NCBI GenBank assembly: GCA_002633025.1
Contig: NMRB01000003.1
Coordinates: 753,838-817,837, forward strand
DNA: 64,000 nucleotides
Source: Notospermus geniculatus
Lineage: Eukaryota; Nemertea; Pilidiophora; Heteronemertea; Lineidae
Direction of reading: 5' to 3'
How positions within the stretch are numbered: position 1 is the first letter of the stretch; each line of letters opens with the position of its first letter. Of this stretch, positions 24,722 through 33,691 are shown in pieces. The translations under genes were made by a program, and so were the position numbers. The notes beneath the pieces were generated by a model. That model did no database searches, was not told the DNA's origin, and worked only from the letters and a program-made list of their open reading frames with translations.

Positions 24722-24931
24722 CTTGTACCTTTTTTACCTAGTATCCTTTTTACCTGTACCTTTTTTACCTAGTATCTTTATTACATATTACCTTTTTTAC
24801 CTAGTACCTTTTTTACCTGTACCTTTTTTACCTAATACCTTTATTACCTAGTACCTTTTTTACCAGTACCTTTTTTACCGTACCTTTTTTACCTATGCCT
24901 TTTTTACCTGTACCTTTTTTACCGTATACCC
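24722..24931. repeat. Minisatellite, about 15-17-bp unit
   Basis: There are about a dozen imperfect copies of a unit like GTACCTTTTTTACCT, directly abutting the inverted-repeat element. It is absent from copy A. Confidence 0.9.
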
Positions 24932-25235
24932 TCAATAGGTACATGTAGTTAAAATCTGGCCAGAGGGTGTCACAACCAAGAGGGAAGGAAGAAGAAACTC
25001 GGAATGTCGTACTATATAATAAACGTATAATCGTCAAATGATTTGGGAAGGTAGAGTCGGGTGGTACAAAAAAGCTGCGTCTCTGAAATACATCAAAAGT
25101 ACATTTCGAGCATAAAATACCATGCCGATTACTCCAAGAATCGGAAATCTAGACCGAAATACAGAAATAACAACTAACATGGAAACATACTCACAGGCTG
25201 GGTAAAGATTGTAAAAAGCGTAGTTGGCAATACTA

Positions 25236-25363
25236 GGGAGTTTTCGCAAAGCCCCCGAAACGCTAACGCGAACGCCAGACCCATTGTTCGATACCATGAA
25301 GAGAGCACTGAACAAAAGGATTGACGTTCGCGTTGGCGTTTCGGGGGCTTTGCGAAAACTCCC
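25236..25363. mobile_element. Hairpin MITE flanked by TA, copy B only
   Basis: The 128-bp element has 39-bp terminal inverted repeats with a single mismatch, starting GGGAGTTTTCGCAAAGCCCC. About 50 bp of interior leave a near-complete hairpin. It is bounded by TA on both sides. Copy A has no element near 13441, but lacks three further bases, so the target duplication could be TA or TAC. The GGG...CCC ends and TA/TNA-type target resemble Tc1/mariner- or Harbinger-derived MITEs; this is inference. Loss leaving two terminal bases each side would give TAGGCCTA. Confidence 0.85.
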
Positions 25364-25564
25364 TACTGCTGGGAAGAAAACCCGCGAGCTCCTTGCTTTG
25401 CGAAAGGTGACTAAAAAGTGAGTGAAGTCTTGGTGACACAGCCAGCCATATGCCAGCGATCATTGCTTACACAACTGTAAGTCAGCAGAACAATTCTATT
25501 GAAATACCACCTAATGAAATCAGATGATGTCTGGAATACATAACTTTTCTAGTGGACTTGGGTT

Positions 25565-25854
25565 GACAAACCATATTATTTAGAATTAGAAGGAAAATAA
25601 CATGACAGAGGAGTGGAGACGTGAATTTTGTACTTGTAGATACAGTATCTTGATTCCCAACGAAAAACACACAACTGCAAACAATAGCAACAAGCGTTCC
25701 ATGAACACAGTGGTCAGCAAAAGGGACAGAACCGCCGAAATCACAGGCCTTTACGTGCGGCCGAGTCCACTTGGGACAAGAGGTGTGTGAAGACGACTAT
25801 GTGACATCATCCCACCAGCCATGCAAACTCAAGAAAAGAATAGCTTCATAGATT
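25565..25854. other. 290-bp segment absent from copy A
   Basis: In copy A the flanks GGGTT and CTGATCC are joined directly (about 13965-13975). No terminal repeats were seen. With a TT microhomology at the joint, deletion in A is as likely as insertion in B. Confidence 0.7.
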
Positions 25855-26036
25855 CTGATCCATTGTTAATTCAGCTGGCTGCAAACTACCTGATTTTATG
25901 CACATAATTTGTGTCCCACTATTGAAGCAACCTGCACAAGCCGTAACAGTACATGTGTAGTCTCCAATATCTTAAAAAGTAAGATCAATGGCTTACAAAC
26001 AGATATCATATCAACGAACACGAACTCGCACACAAG

Positions 26037-26243
26037 AGGGAACCCCGATCACGCAGACCACGCGAGAATATACGCGTGGTTTTGAACTGATAGTACACCA
26101 ATGCCACCTATTATTCATGACGATTCAAGGTGTGATTGGCCGTGCTTGGTGAACCGCATCTCTCAAACAATGGGCCTAGGTCAACGCTAGGTGTCTCGTC
26201 TGCTCTATCAGTAGTCATCACGTGACCAATTGGCGCTCCCCAG
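26037..26243. other. About 207-bp segment absent from copy A
   Basis: Present only in copy B, between CACAAG and TGCT. It contains a perfect hairpin, ACCACGCG...CGCGTGGT (26057-26080). There is no clear target duplication. Confidence 0.65.
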
Positions 26244-26597
26244 TGCTCGCACACGTGACGTAATGCAGCCTGTCCGCTGTGGTGATTCGTACACCGACAA
26301 GATTTGATTTAATTGTACTCTCCGTACTGACCATGATGACCACTAGTTGGACAGAGGACACAGGGACCAGTGTCCCTCCCGTTAGTCGTGGCGGTCACCG
26401 CCAAAGTTTGGTCGTAAATTTAACACCATCTCCCGTGGCCCTGTTCCAGTGTGTCCATTGAGATGATATTGGCGACATGTTGTAGGTACTAGTATATCCT
26501 CCTACAATACATAGCAGGGTGCCACGACCTGAGGCCCTCCAGTTCTCGTCTCGACTGAGGTGATGACACTTGAAGTGTCTGCCGCATATACGTGTAA

Positions 26598-26669
26598 TCC
26601 TCGGTAGTATAGTGGTGAGTATCCCCGCCTGTCACGCGGGAGACCCGGGTTCGATTCCCGGCCGGGGAG
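26598..26669 (+). tRNA. tRNA-Asp (GTC), copy B
   Basis: The 72-nt mature region, stems, GTC anticodon, both Pol III internal boxes and the G discriminator match the copy A gene exactly, while the leader and trailer have diverged. A T-run (TTTTT at about 26680) can end transcription. Conservation of the mature region amid drifting flanks indicates both genes may be functional. Confidence 0.97.
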
Positions 26670-26746
26670 GAAACATCCTTTTTCGGAGTTTTTTCTCCGC
26701 CTGCTCTTGTTTTAATGAAGGATGTGTTGCAACCCTCATTACCCAT

Positions 26747-26869
26747 TTAGAATGTTTGATTTTTCGACCCGGTTGGGGTCGAAAATTCGTGAATTCTGGA
26801 GATTGACTTCTTGCTTATTATCATTTTGTGTGTCAATTTTGTGCTTTTTTGTATCTTAGAATGTTTGAT
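26747..26869. other. Small insertion with 14-bp direct repeats, copy B
   Basis: TTAGAATGTTTGAT occurs at 26747-26760 and again at 26856-26869. Copy A has one (mutated) copy. The intervening 95 bp start with a hairpin, TTTTCGACCC...GGGTCGAAAA (26761-26784). This looks like an insertion with a 14-bp target duplication, or a tandem-duplication product. Confidence 0.65.
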
Positions 26870-27862
26870 GGTCATTTTTCTTAATCATATTTTAGTTCCC
26901 TCACTATTGGTTGACGAGTGAGGCAAGCTCGAAGTCAGTCACCACCACTATCTGTCAATCACCACCACTTCAATCAATTATCAGTCGATTACCGTCATCG
27001 ATGAAGGGCGCAGTCAGGGCCATGTTTCTGACAGGGGTACATGTGCGATTCATGCGTACAAACATAAAAGCGAGGAACATGACCTTTTTGTCATTCCCCA
27101 ACAAGAGCGTCAGCATGCGGAGGAATAAACATAACAATACGGCCCCTCTTGTTAGTATACAATCACCACAGTCTTCTCAATACAAGACTTGGACAACCCC
27201 AGCGAAGAACATTGCCCTAAACGACACACAGCCTGCCTACATGGGTAGCTTTTCATTGTCAACATCAGCACAGCAATTGACAATGTCCTTTCCCCAGGGG
27301 CCATCTAAAAGTGATCAGCAACACTAAAAGTTGACGGCAGCAGTTCCACGAATTTAGCCCAGCCATTTACCGGGAATTTCAATCATTACCTTTGACAAGG
27401 AAATTGATTTTTCGGTAATGTTCGGAATCTTTGGTGCCTCTGTTCTCGGGAATCAAATCAAGTGAAGGAAACATCCATGGTAATGGATCACCTTTGTCTG
27501 ACCGTCTACAAATATTATTTCAGAGATGAGATGTCTATTGGTTATCGACAAATCAATCGAAGTCGATTTGCGACATATTTCCAGGAATGTTCGGACAGGG
27601 AGAGGCAACTGACTGTCAACTAGCCCAGGTAGCTGCTGCTCTGATACATACCAAATCGCAAGGTGTGCACTCTAAGAGATGTGTTATCGTGTTTGGGGTA
27701 ATCATTTCACATGCAGAATTAAACAATTCGTCAGACATCAGCAAACATAACTCAAATGCCTCGCTGGGATTAAATAAACAAAAATAATCAATTTAAAGAT
27801 AAATTAATTAACTGACAAAATTAATACTTAAAAATAAGTAAATAATAAAAAATAATTAAAGA

Positions 27863-27870
27863 TACCGGTA
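27863..27870. other. TACCGGTA micro-insertion, copy B
   Basis: TA-CCGG-TA here; copy A has TA at 15675-15676. It is only three bases from the next such insertion. Confidence 0.9.
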
Positions 27871-27873
27871 AGA

Positions 27874-27881
27874 TACATGTA
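27874..27881. other. TACATGTA micro-insertion, copy B
   Basis: TA-CATG-TA here; copy A has TA at 15680-15681. Confidence 0.9.
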
Positions 27882-28371
27882 AATAACTAATAAATAATTA
27901 AAAGAAAATAAACAATTGAAAAATAAATAAATAACTCATAAATAATTAAAAAAATAAATACGTATAACCACTGAATAATCAAAATACAATAATTATAATA
28001 AATAATTAAAAAATAAATAACTAATAAAATAAATAATTAATAAAACACTTAATTAATAAAATGAAATAAGATAAATAAAATGAATCGCAGCCATGCAACA
28101 ACCAATATGGACAACAAAACATTACATACAAGTATGCATGATACGTGACGAAGAAAAACGTCAGCTAATGTTATTGGTGTCAATAGTTGGCAGGCTTAAT
28201 CTTTTCATCATAGAGAGTGACGTGAAGATACAACAATAATTCCCTGCGAATCCTATAAGCCTTATCAGTGTCATGCTGTCATCCACTCTTACTTAACAGA
28301 CTCATGTGTTGCGCCTTTTTTACAAGCTCTACTCAGTGGCTAACGATAGGAAATATGTTTTTTAAAGAAAT

Positions 28372-28379
28372 TACATGTA
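28372..28379. other. TACATGTA micro-insertion, copy B
   Basis: TA-CATG-TA here; copy A has TA at 16172-16173. Confidence 0.9.
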
Positions 28380-28891
28380 GTTAGGGATTTGAAAAAAATT
28401 AATCATGGAGGTAGGCCTAACTTGCAAAGGAGCTTTATTGAGAGAAAAAATAGTGCAAAGCACACTGAACTCAGTGTGACGTACTCACTGACAAGTATTG
28501 ATTTCATACTTTAAAAATAGTCAAACATTTGATTAGTGATATGAAATGAACAATCAATGCTGACTAGGCCCGATGGAATGTATAAAAATCGATGTGACAT
28601 CTGTGTGCCAGAGTGACAACCATCCTAAACGCAACCATGATCGGAACTACGAATGAGCATCACATCAGCAAGACCTGATCTGCGCTGTTTTGATGTACTC
28701 AAAAGTAAATTATGAGTAAGTAAGTCGCGTTGTCCTGGAGTGTCGCCGGCAGTGTGACGCTGGGTTCTCAAAGCAGCTCCAAGGAAAGAAGAACAAGCAT
28801 GCCCACAATGCTTGCAAATCTTCAAAGACTGCAACAAAACCATGCTCTACTTCCTGTTGAAGTCACTGACGAGCAACATATGCCGCATGCA

Positions 28892-28899
28892 TACTAGTA
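28892..28899. other. TACTAGTA insertion (8-bp variant), copy B
   Basis: The whole 8-mer is extra relative to copy A near 16720, so the net difference is 8 and not 6; an extra TA may have been added or lost. Confidence 0.6.
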
Positions 28900-30714
28900 T
28901 ATGATTGGTATGACGATGACAACAACAACACATTTCACCATTCTTGGTATTGTGATGTTTGTTCACCAGCTGACCCGACCATCTGTAATTTATCAATGCA
29001 AATCAAAGTATTTTTGATCCAATTCATTTGAAATCAACATGACAACCAACAAAAAAAGTGAATTTATATGATTCAGACAATGCAAAACAGAGACACGTAC
29101 GGTCTGCCAAATCTGAGTCGATGAAAGCCACAAGTCGGGAAGCAAAATATCATATGCCTGCTTTCAAGAACTATCAATAGATGTCTATCGCATAGCCTGA
29201 TGAAATGAACACGGGAGTACCAGGAGTGTTCTTACATATAATGTATACATGTCAACGCGTTTTAGACTCACCTTTTGGGCAAGGAAGACAGTGACTTCAA
29301 GAACGAAGACGAGTATCGGTGAAAATAGAATACGACCATGTAAAATCATGAGACTATTAGCTCAGAATGGCCAAAAAGGTCAATCAAAGGTGTAATGCAG
29401 ATACCCATTCGGATTATTTGTTATTTCAAACGGAACAAGCATGGAGCTCCTTGCTTTGAAAACTCGAAAACTAAAGCATTATTCACAGATGCTGAGGCAA
29501 AAAGACGAGCAACAAAATGAAGCATGTGGCCTAATTTTGAATAAAAATTTGCAGCAGACAGTATCAAATTAATTATTCCAAGCCACAGGTGACAGGAGTT
29601 GAAATATAATGTTTTTCTTTCCAAGCTGGACGAGTCAAATCTACCAATGAGGCTAATAGACTCGCATGCTACTGTTGGAAGCTGTTCAACACTGGTGATG
29701 ATGATGATGATGACAATGAGTACATAAATAGGCGGGAAATCCTCTCATGAAGAAATTATAGGTCAATAGGTAATTTACCCTGTAAAAAGATAGAAAACAG
29801 AATGTCTTAGCCACCTCAGGGTGCTGGAAGAGTCCGGGAAATGGATACTTTCACTTCTCTTTTGTCAGTGAAACGTAAGAACCTGCACTTTCGAAAGTGT
29901 GTTTTATAATGGGCACTTAGCAAAAACAAAGGGATATTTAGTGCTTATCTGTGGAACAGGATTCTCCGTTCACGCTCCAGCCCGCCCCATGTGCATCTGC
30001 TCTAGTTTCAAATTCTAACAAGAAACCCGCACAGACGCGAGCACAAAATAAACTGTTTTTATCTGCTGGCTTGACTGATGAACTCCAGTTATCTGTCAGC
30101 AGATAGCCGACCACCGTCTGTTGAGAGGCTACTGATAGATAGACCAAGTTGATGGATTCAGCAATTCCACAGGCATACGCTTTTTTTGAAGCGAGGTACA
30201 GATTGCAAATTTTGGGCGTGGATGATTAACGAACATGTTATGAAATATGAGAAATTTTTCATGATGCCGTTGTTTTTAGCAAATCTCTTTTTCAGTAGCA
30301 GCAGGTATGTCGAATCACTTGTTTACAAACAGGCATGTTGATTCTACTTTGATACTATCCACTCAGACAGTGCATGCCGAATGTCACAGTGCTGGTGACG
30401 CGCTTGGTGTTTCATTCAAGCCTCTTTTCCAGTCGCTTGCTCGAATGAAACCACGTTGAATAACTGCATAACTAGTCCTACAAATGTATGTCATGAAATG
30501 TACTCGCAAGAACACACCACCAGATCCAACCTCCTGCGCATGTCCAGCATGACTACTTCCGGTCGTCAATATTCTGTCAGCTCTTCTGTGGAGACAGCAG
30601 ACTGATCTCGACACTCGATCCCGCTTGAGGTTACGTGGTCATTTAACAGTCGGAGTTTTTAGTTCTAACTGCATTGCTTCCTTCCACTAACCTTCAGTGG
30701 GCAAAACGAATCTT

Positions 30715-31267
30715 ATTTGTAATCATTTGGGATTAATTCACAACTCCTTAGCCGAGAAAATTTCTAGCAGATTCCGCATTGGTATTTCACTTTTTACTAT
30801 AATGGCATTCGTAGTACACACTCACAGCTGGCAGTAGTATGCCCACGTAAAATTTAGATAGGAAACAGTTGGCGTAGTGTTGGTGTTTACCTTTGAAGCA
30901 TTTGTGTACCAGATAAACATTCTGGTGGTTGAAGTGGCCACAAAAACCACTCGTCCCGATTTGCATTTTTTTATTTTTTCACCATTCATCAAGAGAATAT
31001 TATTGAAAGCGATTTCTACTTGTACTGAAGTTGCTAATAAATATATCGAACACGCACCAAGTCTGTTAGTGTACCATTTATACGAAGCATCTCAGAAGAA
31101 TGTTGTTCTATTCTGGCACGTCAGGTACAAGTCAGTACAAGATCCAGAAAAATTCGCTCACCGCATCATGGTATTTTCATTCAAACCTGAAACCTGAAAT
31201 ATCTCTGGTACATTTGCAGTACGATAAACCTAATTTGGATCACTATGTTCAGTCGCGTGATTGCCAT
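30715..31267. other. 553-bp block identical to copy A
   Basis: Partner of 18542-19094; see that entry. Confidence 0.7.
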
Positions 31268-31471
31268 CATGTATGGATATCCATTTCGTCCATATACAAG
31301 GGACAGATTGACCATTTACCCATGCACTGGGCAGTTTTTCTTAGCCGTTCTTGCCAATTTCATCGGCATTTCTCTAACTTGTAACTCCATGCACTATATG
31401 CACACAGGAGTAAGACAATTCCATTGCTATTGCAGCTCATCTAATCATTGCAGTGCAGTGACACAGACAAG

Positions 31472-31479
31472 TACATGTA
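31472..31479. other. TACATGTA micro-insertion, copy B
   Basis: TA-CATG-TA here; copy A has TA at 19277-19278. Confidence 0.9.
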
Positions 31480-31828
31480 CATATATTGCACTATCATCGC
31501 AGAGAAGCTAGCGCCACATCTATTGCAGAGATCCAAAACCATTGCAGAGGAAGTCCACTGCCCCAGTTCAGCAACAACTGCTGAAGGCGGAAGAGCCTAC
31601 GCAACTCTGCAATATGTTTTGTACTTTGATACAAGAGGCTCGATTTCCTTTCCCAAGATGAAGGAATAACTGTAGACAATCAGTCATGAGGAAATAGGAT
31701 GTATAGATTGTTTATAGAAAATAATCAGAAGTGGATAGGGCGGATAAGGTCTACAACTGTGCACTTGAGCGTGTGGGCGCCTTCTTCCCCGACTTATGAA
31801 AAGTAAATTACAGCTTTAATAACAAGCA

Positions 31829-31829
31829 N
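31829..31829. other. Single-N contig junction
   Basis: Homology to copy A stops exactly here, and the sequence to the right is unrelated to the copy A continuation at 19624. The N marks a join of unknown length. Confidence 0.85.
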
Positions 31830-33352
31830 GGGTGCATGTCCACCTGAAAATGTAATGTTCAATTGCTTTATGCCTTAGAAACTAGGATAAACTCCCGCAA
31901 GAGCTAGCTGTCCTTGGCAGAATCTTCTTTCCTAACCTGTGGGAACGCTCGTAGAGAAAGCTACGGGTCATGAAGCATACTATGACTCCATGTTAAACAA
32001 CTCATAGTAAATTCTTCAGATAAGAATTTGTGTACAAGAAAAGGATGAACACATAAGCAGACATGGTATCAGGAACATCTAAGTTACTAGAACTAGAAGT
32101 ACAACTTACTACAAGAAATACTACGTCTTACGCATAGTTTCTTTGAGATAGGTTTTTCACTGAGCAGATGTCTTCTATCAAAACACAGCGGTAACATGGA
32201 GCTATTTCCAACCTGGCTTCATCTAAATTGGTAAAACCAACAACACTCAGAACAGCTTGATGAAAGCTTAATGGAGGCGAGAACGGCGAATTCTTCACCT
32301 CATTTCCCTTGAGAAAGTTTAAAGGGACAATTTAAGCAATACAACCCAAACCTGTCTCCAGTACATACGCGTAGACATCACAGATGAAAGCTATTCGGAT
32401 CCAACATGATCCGAGAGCCTGACAAAGTCAACTCTGGACAATTTGGTAGCTTAATGACCAAGAGAGAGCCAGTTGATTGCTGCATCTTTCTACAATATCA
32501 AGACATTCTTCAGGCAATTCATCACTGCGACAGTCACTAAAATTTGCACTCTAGTTTGGCAGATCTTCTTTTTAGAAATGCTTGATATCAACAAGACAAT
32601 CCTTTTACCAAGCCCAAAGGAATACCATTCTCACGTAATACTCCACTTTATACTGAATCGCTCTGGATTCTCGGCTTTTATCATTCTCTCTGGCTTCACT
32701 GCATAGATAATGTACTTCGGAACATCCGATAGTAAATTGCAAATTTTTCTATTTGTTATCCAAGCAAGCATTTACTATGTAGTAGGATTTTTTCGCTAAC
32801 TTTACCTGCAAGCTTTTCTCCATCAACACACAAATGTTTACTAGGTTTACCAAACCAGCATGGGAATATTATGAGGAACAACCTACCTTATTGTTCAACA
32901 CCTTCAAGTCAGGTTTCGCCTCAGCTGAAACTTTTTCGTCTATCACGTTAGCAAGTCGACCCACTGGCACTGGTTCCAAAACCACAAGTTGGCATTGGTA
33001 TCTATCAAGGAGAGCAATTTTTCGGAAACCTTTACAAATTCGAACACTCTAACAACTTTTCTAAAGACAAGTACCAAAGGTTTTCCCCAGGTCGTCAGCT
33101 TCAAGTAGGTAAATGTATCAAGGCCAGGTTCCACGAGTTTAACTTTTAATCAGTCCCTAACACCATTGACTCAGCCTCTCAAGAGGTGGCTGTTAGTTTA
33201 AACGCCAAGCCAGACCATCTCCGAAATCCCCAGTGCAGGGAGTGGAGATAGGGAAAATCAGTCTCTACAGAATCATAGTGGGATGGTAATCCTTAGAGTA
33301 TGAAGCTGAGCTCCTGCACAAGAAGAAGCTGCAATGGTGATTTCCTCTGAGC
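31830..33352. other. Noncoding or unrecognised stretch
   Basis: No gene that I can support. Minus-strand open frames of about 60-90 codons (for example 33134-32943) lie just downstream of the stronger candidate at 33691-33353, but with stops between them and no joining splice signals I could trust. Confidence 0.45.
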
Positions 33353-33691
33353 TTAAACCTTGCTGGCGTTATCTTCGGGACGTTCATCACTTGCTACAGT
33401 AAAACAAAGAAAGTCTGAGGAGGTAACTATTTTCCTGTAGCCTCGAGTTAACATAGACAGTTTTTCTAGTATTATCTTGATGCCTGTTGAACTATCACCA
33501 GCTACTCCGCACAAAAGAAATGATCTTTCAATGAAATCTCTTTTCCTGGCATAAAGCAAGGATTTTTTGTCACTGTAGAAGTGTCTGGCATGTGCTGCCC
33601 ATGGTGTTTTTGTTCTTAGCAACAGACTCCAGACATCAAACAGGCTAGATATTCCAGTTTTTAACTGAATGGAGCGAGACTTGTAGACCAA
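33353..33691 (-). CDS. Unrecognised 112-codon open frame, candidate exon
   Basis: This minus-strand frame has notably protein-like composition: SRSIQLKTGISSLFDVW, then WAAHARHFYSDKKSLLYARK, then a Gly/Ser-rich VAGDSSTG step. It ends in TAA. A pyrimidine-rich tract ending TCTACAAG| precedes it, giving a plausible acceptor with the exon starting at 33679. The end reads AGCAAG|GTTTAAG, which is either a weak donor or the true stop. There is no ATG at the start, so it would be an internal or last exon. It may also be a decayed transposon gene. No family recognised. Confidence 0.28.
   Translation of the reverse strand: MVYKSRSIQLKTGISSLFDVWSLLLRTKTPWAAHARHFYSDKKSLLYARKRDFIERSFLLCGVAGDSSTGIKIILEKLSMLTRGYRKIVTSSDFLCFTVASDERPEDNASKV

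Larger units (their letters stand above)
27775..28085. repeat. AT-rich low-complexity tract, copy B
   Basis: Counterpart of 15585-15893. Interrupted by TACCGGTA and TACATGTA, which are absent in A. Confidence 0.9.
20356..31828. repeat. Tandem segmental duplication, copy B
   Basis: This is the direct-orientation counterpart of copy A. It is longer because of B-specific segments at 24165-24931, 25236-25363, 25565-25854, 26037-26243 and 26761-26869. It lacks the copy A MITE and SINE. It ends exactly at a single N (31829), so homology is cut by a contig end and not by a natural breakpoint. No N lies between copy A and copy B, so the assembler read through the junction. Confidence 0.95.
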
